Positions 48,323 to 58,812 are shown, counted from the first letter of the stretch. The stretch is DNA of 64,000 bases from an uncultured Maribacter sp. (GCA_947498505.1 CANMKG010000001.1:496001-560000); one strand, 5' to 3'. The notes: generated by a model not told the origin, from the sequence alone. Translations and numbers: made by a program.

Positions 48323-49624
48323 ATGAAATATAAAATTATCTTGACTTTAGTCTTATTTTCTTTTACCATGTCATGTAAAGCGCAGGATTTATATTCCAAT
48401 GTTTGGATTGATAAAAATGAAAATGAAAATTACACAGCACGCCATGAATGTTCTTTTGTTCAGGCTGGAGATAAATTTATAATGTTTGGTGGTCGAGAAT
48501 CTGCAAGGAAGTTAGACAAGTACGATTTTGAAACGGATACATGGAGCAGTAATACTAATTTTGCGCCTAAAGAGTTTAATCATTTTCAAGCTACATTTTA
48601 TAAAGGATTTGTTTGGGTAATAGGAAGTTTTAAAACGAATAGTTTTCCTAGAGAGGTTCCTGAAGAAAATGTTTGGTTATACTCCCCTTCATTGGATACT
48701 TGGATAAAGGGTCCAGAAATTCCTAAAAATAGAAGAAGAGGCGGCGCAGGTTTAGTTGTTTATAAAGATGTCTTTTACTTAATAGGAGGAAACACAATTG
48801 GTCATGATGGTGGTTATGTTAATTGGTTTGATTCGTATGATCCAAAAACAAATACTTGGACTATTTTACCCAATGCATCTCAAGAAAGAGATCACTTTCA
48901 TGCGGGAGTAATAGGCAATAAATTATATGCTGCTGGTGGAAGAAAATCTGGAGGAGATGGTGGTGTTTTTGCACCTTTGGTCGGTGTGGTTGATACGTAT
49001 GATTTTGACACCAAAAAGTGGTCTGTTCTTAAAACTGACTTACCAACACCAAGAGCTGCTCCTGGTATAGCTACGTTTAAAGGGGAATTATTTGTTATGG
49101 GTGGCGAAAGTGAGCACACGGGTCCTGCATATAAATTGGTTGAAGCATATAATCCAGCAACTCAAAGCTGGTCTAGAAAGGCTGACATGCATTTTCCTAG
49201 GCATGGAACACAAACTATTGTATCTGGAAATGGTATTTATATAGCAGCAGGGTCTCCAAAACGTGGTGGTGGAAAACAATTAAATATGGAAGTGTATAAT
49301 GAAGATAAACCGCAAGGAAATGTAATTACCGCTTCTTATTTGGAGGCTCCTGAATTAGTTGTAGTAAAATCGGGGAATAAAGCCATTGTTAAAATAAAGA
49401 ATACGGGTGGAAATTCTGCAAGCTTTATTAATTCTGTGATTTTAAGTGATGCGTCTAGCTCTAAATTTAAAATTAACTCCGATTACAATTTAAAATTAGT
49501 AGATGCCAATAGTACTTTTGAAATTGAAGTAGCTCATATCGGTGACTCAGTAAAAGACATAGGATATATAATGGTTAGTTATAATGGGGAATTGACAAGA
49601 AAAATCCAGCTAGTTTGTGAATAA
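48323..49624 (+). CDS. Kelch-repeat beta-propeller lipoprotein
   Basis: Lipobox (FTMSCKAQ); repeated GGR/GG..W Kelch blades; C-terminal Ig-like domain. Confidence 0.9.
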   Translation: MKYKIILTLVLFSFTMSCKAQDLYSNVWIDKNENENYTARHECSFVQAGDKFIMFGGRESARKLDKYDFETDTWSSNTNFAPKEFNHFQATFYKGFVWVIGSFKTNSFPREVPEENVWLYSPSLDTWIKGPEIPKNRRRGGAGLVVYKDVFYLIGGNTIGHDGGYVNWFDSYDPKTNTWTILPNASQERDHFHAGVIGNKLYAAGGRKSGGDGGVFAPLVGVVDTYDFDTKKWSVLKTDLPTPRAAPGIATFKGELFVMGGESEHTGPAYKLVEAYNPATQSWSRKADMHFPRHGTQTIVSGNGIYIAAGSPKRGGGKQLNMEVYNEDKPQGNVITASYLEAPELVVVKSGNKAIVKIKNTGGNSASFINSVILSDASSSKFKINSDYNLKLVDANSTFEIEVAHIGDSVKDIGYIMVSYNGELTRKIQLVCE

Positions 49625-49691
49625 ATCACACAAATAGTTAAACAATAATATACAGAATTCTGTAATCAATTGAAAATTAGAGAGAATAATC

Positions 49692-49778
49692 CAATATTTT
49701 ACGTATCAAAACTTGGCTCCTATTGTCGATTTCAACAAAAGTTTAATTTAAGTAGCTATAATTATTCATTATGTAAAA
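49692..49778. repeat. Related hairpin/repeat: ATTTTACGTA...GTAGCTATAATTATTCATTATGTAAAAT
   Basis: Right half matches the element at 35040-35066. Confidence 0.55.
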
Positions 49779-49791
49779 TTGTTCTGGAATG

Positions 49792-51303
49792 CTATTGCTC
49801 AGGCACAAGGCGTATCAATCTACCAGGGCCCTCTACCGCTATATAAAGATAACCGTCTGTTCCCATATGCGCATCACGTATCCTACCTATACCGTTTAAT
49901 AGTGTTTCATGACCAATCACTTCATTCCCATCCATCTTTAAACGATGGAGATATTCGAACTTGAGTGAGCTTACAAACAAATCGTTTTTCCAATTTTTAT
50001 AAAAATCACTGGACACAAATGTCATTCCACATGGTGCAATGGAAGGAGTCCAGTAATATATTGGCTGTTCCATCCCATCCAATTCGGTAAGGTCTGTAAA
50101 TGTAGTTCCATCATAATTGATACCATATGAAATCACAGGCCAGCCATTGTTGTTCCCCGCTTCCAAAATATTGATTTCATCACCTCCTTGGGGCCCATGC
50201 TCTCCCTCCCAAACTGACCCAGTTTCAGGGTGCAGACTCATTCCTTGAGGATTGCGCGTTCCATAAGTGAAAATTGAATTGACCGCTCCCGATGTATTAT
50301 AAAAAGGGTTGTCGGTAGGTATTTCGCCGTCATCATGGATACGGTGTATTTTTCCGTGGGCATTGTCCAGTTCCTGAGGGTAAGTATCTCTATTCCCACG
50401 ATCACCCACGGAAACGTATAAGTAGCCATCGTTATCAAATAAGAGCCTAGAACCATAATGATGAGAACTACTGAGATACGGAAGTGCCGTAAATATGTTC
50501 TCTACTTCAATCAAGTTGTTACCCTCAAGCCTAGCTCTTGCAACGGCAGTCGTCCGCTCGGATGCATTATTTGGATTGACACGGGAATAGGATAGATACA
50601 CGTATGCATTGTTTTCAAAATCTGGATGTATGAGCACATCCAGCAACCCACCCTGCCCTTGCGAAGCTACATCTGGGACACCGGTAATTGCTGTCAATTG
50701 TTTGTTATTATTTATCAAAAATAGCCCTCCCCCACGTTCGGTCACCAAAATTTCACCATTGGGCAATTGTGCTATCCCCCAAGGAATACCGGGAATCTCA
50801 TCGGTTAAGGTTTCCAGTCGGAAGGTGAGGTCATCGGATGAGATTAAACCTGATAAATCAGGATTTTCCTCCTGTAACATCGTTTTGGTTTTTCCATCGA
50901 TCTCCGTAAGTATATAGTTGGTCAAATCCTCGATTGCTTGCGCACCTAATGCAGTCCCGTATGCTGGCATACCATTGCTTGTATACCCTTCGGTTATGGA
51001 ATTTATAACATCTTCATGAGAATTACCGTAGGTCCAATCACGTTCCACAAATGAGCCTAGGTCTTGTCCATGGCAACCTCCACAGTGGTTTCTGTAATTG
51101 AGGGTGACATTTCCTAAATCAACAATTTCATTGTCTGGGTCAATTTCTTCTTCGGGAGACACAGGTTCCGACGAATTGTTACAGCTCAGCAGTATGGACA
51201 AAAAAGACAACAATACCAATTTCGATGTTGTTTTCAACCATTTGCAAGCGCACTTTAATTCGAAAGTCATTTCAGAAAACTGATTTGAAGTAATCGGGGC
51301 CAT
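49792..51303 (-). CDS. PQQ-dependent glucose/sorbosone dehydrogenase-like protein with N-terminal cytochrome c domain
   Basis: CGGCHGQDLG heme motif; ITERGGGLFLI, GDRGNRDTYPQELDNAHGKIHRI and EGEHGPQGGDEIN motifs. Confidence 0.9.
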   Translation of the reverse strand: MAPITSNQFSEMTFELKCACKWLKTTSKLVLLSFLSILLSCNNSSEPVSPEEEIDPDNEIVDLGNVTLNYRNHCGGCHGQDLGSFVERDWTYGNSHEDVINSITEGYTSNGMPAYGTALGAQAIEDLTNYILTEIDGKTKTMLQEENPDLSGLISSDDLTFRLETLTDEIPGIPWGIAQLPNGEILVTERGGGLFLINNNKQLTAITGVPDVASQGQGGLLDVLIHPDFENNAYVYLSYSRVNPNNASERTTAVARARLEGNNLIEVENIFTALPYLSSSHHYGSRLLFDNDGYLYVSVGDRGNRDTYPQELDNAHGKIHRIHDDGEIPTDNPFYNTSGAVNSIFTYGTRNPQGMSLHPETGSVWEGEHGPQGGDEINILEAGNNNGWPVISYGINYDGTTFTDLTELDGMEQPIYYWTPSIAPCGMTFVSSDFYKNWKNDLFVSSLKFEYLHRLKMDGNEVIGHETLLNGIGRIRDAHMGTDGYLYIAVEGPGRLIRLVPEQ

Positions 51304-51581
51304 AATTATTCAAATTAAATTGGTGATGAAAATCTATAACTTACAGAGTACCACAGACGAATCTATTTTACAGTATCATAGCACTTAATGTATCAACCTT
51401 ATATTATATGTAACGTTATTTATGAAATTAAAGTATTGGGTTAAATTACCAAAAGACCCCTCGATATCAGCAGATTACTACTAAGAGCTCGTTTAATGAG
51501 ACGGTTATGTAAATAAAGGAGAATTAGTCAAGGTTTCAATACCAAACACTTTTACCTCCCTTATGGTTTCGTCCCCCGTAG

Positions 51582-51603
51582 TGTCGGCTCGCATAATAAG
51601 TGT
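51582..51603. repeat. Dispersed repeat core
   Basis: See 47036-47057. Confidence 0.65.
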
Positions 51604-51765
51604 TTATTGATTGCTAGTTTATTGTTTTTAAAGGTATTCATGAACCTTGTAAAAAGACTTGATTTCATCTTTTAGAAGAAACCTTTAGGAAGAAAAAGAA
51701 GATAGTAACGATTTACCAGTGCTGAGACTAAAGTCAAGAAAGTTTATAAGGTTATTTTATCTTAA

Positions 51766-52611
51766 TTAAAAAGGAAATAAATCTGGTTCTACAAATTCTC
51801 TTTTAGCGTTAGTAGATTTAAATAAATCAAAACTATAATGACTGCCTATTAAACCGTTAAAGTTGATTTTCAACTGTATGTTTTCAGCAATAAAATCTTT
51901 AAAATTGTTTGTGTTAGATTTTTGCATAAAATGATTCATTATTTTCATGGCAATCAAAGTAATGGTTACATGATATTTATCTTGGGCGCCAACATGAGTC
52001 ACAAAATTACGTAACAGCTCTTGGATTTGCACTTCGGTTTTTTTTAACCCATATGTATCAATAAGTAACCATGCCAACCGCAAATGAGCTTCATGACTAA
52101 ATAGTTCTGGGTTTAAAGTGCAATTTGAAAACTGTTTAACAAACTCTTCATCAGAAAGTTGGAAATGTGCTTCTATATTTTCTTTCACTTTAACTTTTTT
52201 AATATTTCCATTAATCCATTGACTTCGCGCTTGTTTTGAAAATAAAAGTTCCTTTGTATAATATCGTAGCGGTGTATATTTTGATGCCATTTCAGTTTTA
52301 AAGAAATTGGCACAGGCTTCTTCCAAACGATCGAACCTGTTTTCTTTTAAAAAATTAGATGTTAGCACCATCCAAAATACCGTTAGGGTTTCATGGTAGC
52401 CAGAGTTTTCGGTATTTGGTGTACCAACCGAAATATTATATGCTTTGATTTTAGTACGTATTAAATTAAGGGCATTTTCAAAATTGTAATTAAAATTATA
52501 CCACAACGCAACCGTAATATGAGCATCATGTGTCCACTTTTCTTTTTGCAATAATTTTTTGGAAAATTGTGTAACTAAGTTTTCAATTTCGGTGATTGAA
52601 TTCTTGTTCAT
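51766..52611 (-). CDS. Hypothetical protein with internal domain duplication
   Basis: WTHDAHITVALW...GYHETLTVFWM and FSHEAHLRLAWL...KYHVTITLIAM. Confidence 0.75.
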   Translation of the reverse strand: MNKNSITEIENLVTQFSKKLLQKEKWTHDAHITVALWYNFNYNFENALNLIRTKIKAYNISVGTPNTENSGYHETLTVFWMVLTSNFLKENRFDRLEEACANFFKTEMASKYTPLRYYTKELLFSKQARSQWINGNIKKVKVKENIEAHFQLSDEEFVKQFSNCTLNPELFSHEAHLRLAWLLIDTYGLKKTEVQIQELLRNFVTHVGAQDKYHVTITLIAMKIMNHFMQKSNTNNFKDFIAENIQLKINFNGLIGSHYSFDLFKSTNAKREFVEPDLFPF

Positions 52612-52695
52612 TTCTTAGTGTTAATGTATACTTTACTTTGTTTTTGGTTTTAAATTACCTTCTACAAAAGTATAGTTACGACAAATGGTTTTCGT

Positions 52696-53232
52696 TTACA
52701 TTTGTTGATAAAATTGCTTTCTTGCTCTACTTAATTGAGTGGGCGTAATTCCAAGAAAATTGGCAACTAAATAATGTGGGATTCGGTTTATTAGGTTAGG
52801 ATACTCTTTTAAAAACAGTTTATACTTTTCTAAAGAATTTAAATTGATTAGAGATACTAACCTTGATTGCAATTGGGTATTGAGCGTATGAAAAGCCTTA
52901 TTTATGATATTGGTTATTTCAATATTCTTGTTTACATAAGACATTATCTCTTTGAAACTTCCTATAGAAATAGTACAATCTTCTAGTGCTTGAATATAAA
53001 GTGTTGAGGCAACATTTGGAATGTAACTAGCCAGAACCATATCTTTTTCCTGGTAAAAATGTGTTGTTATTTCGTTTCCATCTTCATCAATCACATAACC
53101 TCGAAGCACTCCAGTTACTAATTGCCCAATGTACATGTTGAGTTGACCTTTTTTAACGAATAAATCTCCTTTTTTTAATGTTATGGTTTTATGGAGCGAT
53201 GCTACAAGCATATTTAAATAGTCTTTACACAA
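52696..53232 (-). CDS. Crp/Fnr-type cyclic-nucleotide-binding regulator
   Basis: KKGDLFVKKGQLNMYIGQLVTGVLRGYV and IPHYLVANFLGITPTQLSRARKQ HTH. Confidence 0.9.
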   Translation of the reverse strand: MCKDYLNMLVASLHKTITLKKGDLFVKKGQLNMYIGQLVTGVLRGYVIDEDGNEITTHFYQEKDMVLASYIPNVASTLYIQALEDCTISIGSFKEIMSYVNKNIEITNIINKAFHTLNTQLQSRLVSLINLNSLEKYKLFLKEYPNLINRIPHYLVANFLGITPTQLSRARKQFYQQM

Positions 53233-53316
53233 AGATATTTAAATGGAATGAAGATGGGCATAATAAGTATTTCACAACCTACGTCAATAAATTTAAGTTA
53301 ACCGTAAAATTCCATA

Positions 53317-54171
53317 TCATTTTATCAGGGCCGATAACCAGTACATACTTTGCACTGCGGTCATAGGAAATGCGGTTTGATGGCTACCTTCTATAATTAC
53401 AGGCTTCAACAACAAGCTCTTATCATTTCTGGATGTAAGTATGCTAATGAATTTTTCAGCGTTGGCACCTAACTCTTTTTCTAAAGCACCGTATGAAACT
53501 AAAACATTTGCATTTAGCTTTTTGTGTTTAAACTTAAGTTCCGAAAGTAGCGGAATATCATTATTAAGCGATGGACTGCCAAGAATGTAGTTTTTAAATG
53601 TATCTGGTTGTGCTAGTAATATATATGCTCCTAATTCACCTCCCATAGAATAGCCAAAATAAGCATGGTTATTTTCATCGGTTTGATAATTGTTTTCTAC
53701 ATACTTTATGACATCATTTTTAATAAAATTTAAATGGTATTCTGCTCCTCCATACTGATATTTAGCTTGATGTTCTTTGTTATCTGATTTCCTAATGGAG
53801 TAATCTCGATATCTACTTACATGTTCCCCTATTTCCTTTTTTAAGTTTTCATCAATATCTTTTTGCCATGAAATTCCAACCAGAATAGCATCTTCCAATA
53901 GGTATTCAGTTGTACCCGAAAGTATTTCTATATGCCACATCGCATCCGTGAAAAATAGTACGGGGTACTTTTTGTTACTCTTTTCTGAATACCCTTCTGG
54001 AAGTTTTATATAAAGTTCATAATGCCTATCTGTGTTTGTATCTGTTATAGGAACTACTTTTACGCGAGGCAATTCTAAGGGCGATTTTTTGGTGTTATTG
54101 CTATCACTTTTTTGAGCAAAAACAGGACATATTGTTATAAGAAATATAAAAACAAAACAGAGGTTTCTCAT
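53317..54171 (-). CDS. Alpha/beta hydrolase, Fes/IroE-type esterase-like
   Basis: YFGYSMGGELGAYIL nucleophile elbow, EGSHQTAFP. Confidence 0.85.
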   Translation of the reverse strand: MRNLCFVFIFLITICPVFAQKSDSNNTKKSPLELPRVKVVPITDTNTDRHYELYIKLPEGYSEKSNKKYPVLFFTDAMWHIEILSGTTEYLLEDAILVGISWQKDIDENLKKEIGEHVSRYRDYSIRKSDNKEHQAKYQYGGAEYHLNFIKNDVIKYVENNYQTDENNHAYFGYSMGGELGAYILLAQPDTFKNYILGSPSLNNDIPLLSELKFKHKKLNANVLVSYGALEKELGANAEKFISILTSRNDKSLLLKPVIIEGSHQTAFPMTAVQSMYWLSALIK

Positions 54172-54200
54172 TGTTACGATTTTATTATTATTTACAATTA

Positions 54201-55394
54201 TTACTCCGCAAAAGCAGGCAAAATTCTCTCTGCTACTATTTGCAGGGTGCTGTTATCGTTATCATGAGACGTAACTACAATCATTAAATCTAACTCTTCA
54301 ATTAGAATAATATATTGACCGCCACCGCCTTGAGCAGATACGCTGAAATAGCTTTTATCCTTGTATTTTAAATCTGCACTCCACCAGTAATAACCGTAGC
54401 CTTGATTCGAAACATCTTTACCTCCACCATAGACATCATCATCACCAGTTACAAGTATTCTACTGGTAGCTTTGGAAATAAAGGCTTCAGGAATCAGCTG
54501 TTCGCCTTTCCATTTACCTTTGTTCGAAGTTAAGATTCCCCATTTGACCATATTTCGCGATGTCATACTCGACCTACTTGCAGACACAGGAAGACCGTTA
54601 ACGTCAGTCTCCCAACCATAAGTTGTTATCCCCATTTTGTCAAGGAGTTCTTTTTTAATAAAATCTTGAGCAGTTCCTGGTACCACAGCTTCAATAACTT
54701 GCATCACCAACCTTGGGTCGTCTTGATACAAAAAACTTTGAGACGCTGAAGTAATAGGCTCACTGTGTTCAAGAAAAGTCTGAACTTGTTTTTGACCTTT
54801 TAATTGGGCAGGCGTTTTCTCAAATGCTTTTCGTTGTTCTTTACTAAGGCGAATACCAGAACGCATCGTCATTGCCTTGTGTAGTGTGATTTTTTCTGCG
54901 CCCTCAACAAATTTTGAGGGGTCCAAGTCTTTTAGAAAGCTAATTAAAGGCTTGTCTAAATCGGACATAGTCAGATAACCCAACTGTATGGCTCTACCTA
55001 GTGCTAAACAAGTATAAGCTTTAGTTGCTGATGCTTGAAAATGAGGTAGATTGATGCGACCTTTTCTATAATAGGATTCAAAGATCAGTTTGCCTTTGTA
55101 AGCAATAAGAAAACTGTCATTAGGGTCAAGTTTATTATCTGCTATTTCTTGTGCTAACGTAATAATCATTGTTTTATCTCCCCCATCAATACCCAATTTG
55201 CCGACAGCGATATTGTCCTTTTTATCCTCCGGTGTGGCATCTATAAAGGCCTGTTTGAGTTCAGGAATATCTCTGAAAGAGAGTGTGGTTTCGGCTGTTG
55301 TAGCCTTAGGTGCAACGCTATTACTTTGCTGGGAAAAACCAGCATTGGTTAGTATTAGTACTATTAAAAGTAGTCCTCCTGTTTTGTTTTTCAT
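54201..55394 (-). CDS. Serine hydrolase, beta-lactamase/PBP family
   Basis: Signal peptide; SATKAYTCLALGRAI (SxxK) and YYWWSADL; GGGGQYI. Confidence 0.9.
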   Translation of the reverse strand: MKNKTGGLLLIVLILTNAGFSQQSNSVAPKATTAETTLSFRDIPELKQAFIDATPEDKKDNIAVGKLGIDGGDKTMIITLAQEIADNKLDPNDSFLIAYKGKLIFESYYRKGRINLPHFQASATKAYTCLALGRAIQLGYLTMSDLDKPLISFLKDLDPSKFVEGAEKITLHKAMTMRSGIRLSKEQRKAFEKTPAQLKGQKQVQTFLEHSEPITSASQSFLYQDDPRLVMQVIEAVVPGTAQDFIKKELLDKMGITTYGWETDVNGLPVSASRSSMTSRNMVKWGILTSNKGKWKGEQLIPEAFISKATSRILVTGDDDVYGGGKDVSNQGYGYYWWSADLKYKDKSYFSVSAQGGGGQYIILIEELDLMIVVTSHDNDNSTLQIVAERILPAFAE

Positions 55395-55428
55395 GATTTT
55401 TAGTATTTATAAACGAAGTGGTAATGGA

Positions 55429-56325
55429 TTAGAGTTTAGGTCTTAACTCATCAATGATTTTAGCATCTACCCAATATTTGGTAGACTCCCAATAGGTACT
55501 TCCATCTTCCTTTACTTTTTCTTCAGACCTTGAAAAAAGCAAGTATTTCCCATCTGGTGTTAAAAAAGCACCATTTTCCACCAATTCAGTATTTATCTTA
55601 TTTCCCATATTTACAGCTGGCCCCCATGAACCATCTTTCTGTCTAAAACTGATATAATTGTCAGACCTACCGTATCCATCTTCTCGCTCACTACCCCATA
55701 TTAAGAAGGATTCATCCGGTGCTATAAAGGGGTGTGCTGTCCATTTACCTGAGTTAATTTCCTTTCCGAGTAATTTTGGTGCTTCCCGTTTGCCATTTAT
55801 AATCCTTGATATACGAATGACATCGTTACTTTTATAATCGTCAAAAAGGATAGTTCCTTTATCGGAAACTGACAAAACCATAATGCCCCAATCTTCTCTA
55901 TCAAACATGGGACCCAGACTTTTTATTTTTGACCAACCTGTAGCCGTACGTTCAATATAGTTATGCCTTGAGTATAGTATGTCGCTATTTTTAGAACCAC
56001 TATGGCGAAATGTGTATTTATTAGTTTTGTAATAATTCCCACCTTGTTTATAAACCACAACAGCTGGCTCAAAAGGATTGTTGCCTGAGTACGTAAAGTA
56101 AAACTCCTCCATATTCAAAGAGCCCTCATACCCTAATTCCCAATCTTTAGAAGTATCCGCTTTGGGAACAAAAATTTCAGGAGTTAGCCCTGGCGTATTA
56201 TATCCGAAGTATGGATTTTCGATTGTTGAAGCATCATTCTCTATTGTTTCTGGTGCCTCAGTTTTACAAGCAGTAATAAGTATCGCAAATACCAGTATGT
56301 ATAATTTTATAGCAAGATTTTTCAT
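55429..56325 (-). CDS. PD40/WD40-like beta-propeller lipoprotein
   Basis: Lipobox (AILITACKTE); IAPDESFLIWGSEREDGYG and TPDGKYLLFSR repeats. Confidence 0.78.
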   Translation of the reverse strand: MKNLAIKLYILVFAILITACKTEAPETIENDASTIENPYFGYNTPGLTPEIFVPKADTSKDWELGYEGSLNMEEFYFTYSGNNPFEPAVVVYKQGGNYYKTNKYTFRHSGSKNSDILYSRHNYIERTATGWSKIKSLGPMFDREDWGIMVLSVSDKGTILFDDYKSNDVIRISRIINGKREAPKLLGKEINSGKWTAHPFIAPDESFLIWGSEREDGYGRSDNYISFRQKDGSWGPAVNMGNKINTELVENGAFLTPDGKYLLFSRSEEKVKEDGSTYWESTKYWVDAKIIDELRPKL

Positions 56326-56530
56326 GTATATTGCTTTTGTGTAAGTTTCACTCTTAATAACAGTTATTGCATAAAAGTATAGTATAATTTATGTCTAAAA
56401 CCATAAAAAGGATGTATGGAACAGTTACATGATAAAACCGTTTCGTCATTGATATACCACTTTTATAAGAAATTATGGAATGCTGCATTTGTAGATAGTA
56501 TCTTTATATTCTTCATTAATAGAACTCATC

Positions 56531-57553
56531 TTGAAAATAGTTATGTTTAAAAAGTCTTTGAAGAATACCATACTCATTAATGCAGGCGCTTTTTTACTGG
56601 TTGCTATGCTAGAAATATTGAGTGTGTGGTCCATCAAAGAGAAATTTGATAGTCAGTATAATTTTTATAAATGGCAATTAAATTTTGCAGTTTTTATTAT
56701 GTTAATTATATGGATGAATCATTTTATTCTCATTCCCTTTTTTCTAGATAAGAAGCGATATGTTTTATACGGAATACTGCTCATTGGAAGCATATTTTTG
56801 GGTTCTTATTTAAAAGGTTATACAGATGGACATGGCACTTTTAAATCATTTTTCTTTTTTATTTATACCACAGGAACGGGTATGGCTGCTTTTTTTTTAA
56901 GAAGAAGTATACTCATGCAAAGAGAAAATGCTGAGAAAGATAAATTGCAAAGAGATATGGAGCTTAATTACCTGAAGGAGCAAGTGAATCCTCATTTTTT
57001 ATTTAACTCATTAAACAGTATTTATTCACTTTCCAGACAGCAGTCAAAGGAAACTCCTGATGTTGTAATGCAGCTTTCAGAATTAATACGATATCAGTTA
57101 GAGAGTTCTAAAAAAGACACTGTTTTATTGAGGGAAGAACTTGAGTTTATAGAGAATTATTTATTGCTTGAAGAAAAGAGATTAAGTAAGCGTTGTATTA
57201 TTGAATTTTTAATTGAAGGTGATTTGTTGAACTTAAGAATTGCTCCAATGCTGTTAATTCCGTTTGTTGAAAATGCTGTTAAACATGGTGCTCAAAGTAC
57301 TAATGAACAAAGTACCATTGATATCTCTATATCTATTAAAAACACCAGCCTCCACTTTTGTGTAATTAACTCAAAACCTTCTATGGTTTCTGAATCGAAA
57401 AGAAAAGGAATGGGGCTTGAAAATGTAAAAAGACGTTTAAATCTATTATATCCTAATTCCCATGTATTAGAAATGGATGATAAGGAAAAGGTATATCTTA
57501 TAAATTTGTCTATTGATTTAAAAGATTCAATACAAAACACAGTGAATGATTAA
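56531..57553 (+). CDS. LytS/YehU-type sensor histidine kinase
   Basis: TM helices; LKEQVNPHFLFNSLNSIYSL (His_kinase) and IAPMLLIPFVENAVKHG. Confidence 0.94.
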   Translation: MKIVMFKKSLKNTILINAGAFLLVAMLEILSVWSIKEKFDSQYNFYKWQLNFAVFIMLIIWMNHFILIPFFLDKKRYVLYGILLIGSIFLGSYLKGYTDGHGTFKSFFFFIYTTGTGMAAFFLRRSILMQRENAEKDKLQRDMELNYLKEQVNPHFLFNSLNSIYSLSRQQSKETPDVVMQLSELIRYQLESSKKDTVLLREELEFIENYLLLEEKRLSKRCIIEFLIEGDLLNLRIAPMLLIPFVENAVKHGAQSTNEQSTIDISISIKNTSLHFCVINSKPSMVSESKRKGMGLENVKRRLNLLYPNSHVLEMDDKEKVYLINLSIDLKDSIQNTVND

Positions 57554-57605
57554 AATAGGTATCATAGATCATCTTACATTGCTAATTTAGAAAAGGTTAC
57601 AAAGG
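57546..57605 (+). pseudogene. Collapsed LytTR response-regulator remnant
   Basis: atgattaaaataggtatcatagat matches the start of the intact regulator (63120). It is followed directly by acattgctaatttag...gttacaaagg, matching 63685-63712 near that gene's 3' end, then a stop. Confidence 0.75.
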
Positions 57606-57616
57606 TATACAGGCTT

Positions 57617-58558
57617 TTATTTTATTTTTCCGTTTAGTGCTAGGTTATATTCCAATTCTAATTGACTGACAATCTTAGAAACTGGAAGTATAGCTTTTGT
57701 GGCGCCTACCCCTTGGCCCGCAGACCAAATGTCTTTCCAAGCTTTGGCGCGCGATTTTTCATCATCAATCATTACTTTACTTCTCGGTTTCATCAGTTCC
57801 TCTTTTGTTATCCCTGTTTTCTCGATAGAAGGAAGCAAATAATTAGCCTCTACACCAGTAAAAAATGGAGAAGCTATGATATCTTCAACGGTACTATCTA
57901 TCAACATGTTACGGTATTCATCGGAAGCAAGGCTTTCACGCGCCGAAATAAAATGGGTTCCCATTGAAACAAGGTCTGCTCCTAAAAGTTCCATGGCTCT
58001 AATCGCAAAGCCATTACCAACAGAACCGCCAGCAATAATCGGTCCTGAAAAGACTCTTCTAACTTCAGGAATAAAAGCAAAAGGGCTTAATTGCCCTGTA
58101 TGTCCGCCTGCTCCAGAACAAACAAGAACAAGGCCATCAATACCCGCTTCAATAGCCTTATGAGCATGTTTCATGGAGTTGACATCGGCAAAAACCAAAC
58201 CACCATAGGTGTGAACTGCCTCTAATACCGGACCTGGGTGACCTAAAGCACTAATTACAATTGGAGGTTGATGCTTAACAATAAGGTCTAAATCTGATTG
58301 TGATCGGGGATTGCTCCGATGTACAATAATATTTGGAATAGCCAAACCTGAATCCAAAGCAATATTAGCTAACCAATCATCTAATATTTCAGGTTTACGG
58401 GCATTTAACGTAGGGAAACCACAGGCAATTTTATTAGATAAACAAGCCGTGACAAGCTCTGGTCCTGATACCAAAAACATTGGGGCGGCAATAATAGGTA
58501 GCCGCATATCTTTTCGAATGGCATCAAACTTTTTTCGACTTTCTTCTATAGTTCTCAT
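57617..58558 (-). CDS. Nitronate monooxygenase family protein
   Basis: PIIAAPMFLVSGPEL, GLVLVCSGAGGHTG and GPIIAGGSVGNG. Confidence 0.92.
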   Translation of the reverse strand: MRTIEESRKKFDAIRKDMRLPIIAAPMFLVSGPELVTACLSNKIACGFPTLNARKPEILDDWLANIALDSGLAIPNIIVHRSNPRSQSDLDLIVKHQPPIVISALGHPGPVLEAVHTYGGLVFADVNSMKHAHKAIEAGIDGLVLVCSGAGGHTGQLSPFAFIPEVRRVFSGPIIAGGSVGNGFAIRAMELLGADLVSMGTHFISARESLASDEYRNMLIDSTVEDIIASPFFTGVEANYLLPSIEKTGITKEELMKPRSKVMIDDEKSRAKAWKDIWSAGQGVGATKAILPVSKIVSQLELEYNLALNGKIK

Positions 58559-58694
58559 TGTTGTTTGTTTTAAATTTTCACCAAGTATGTATAAATTTCA
58601 AGTTAATACCATAGTATTAAAATTCATTTTTACTATGTTCGTTTTCTTCAACAAGCGTAGTTCCTTTTACTCGATAATCGAGATTTAGATGCTC

Positions 58695-58757
58695 CGACGC
58701 TTGCGTCGAAATCAATGCTAATTTTCCTTCTAATACCTCGTGAGCTTGCCCCGAGGT
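58695..58757. repeat. REP-like hairpins
   Basis: cgacgc-tt-gcgtcg (58695-58708) and acctcg...cgaggt (58735-58757). Confidence 0.55.
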
Positions 58758-58812
58758 TGTTTACTTTGAGGTCATCGAAAAGCATCTTCGCTTAATTACG
58801 AATTCATGATTT

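Noticed and set aside
34991-49778. Calling the repeat zone a genuine integron cassette array
   Set aside because: No IntI, attC consensus only partly matched, and modules are large multi-gene operons; kept only as a testable hypothesis in findings.
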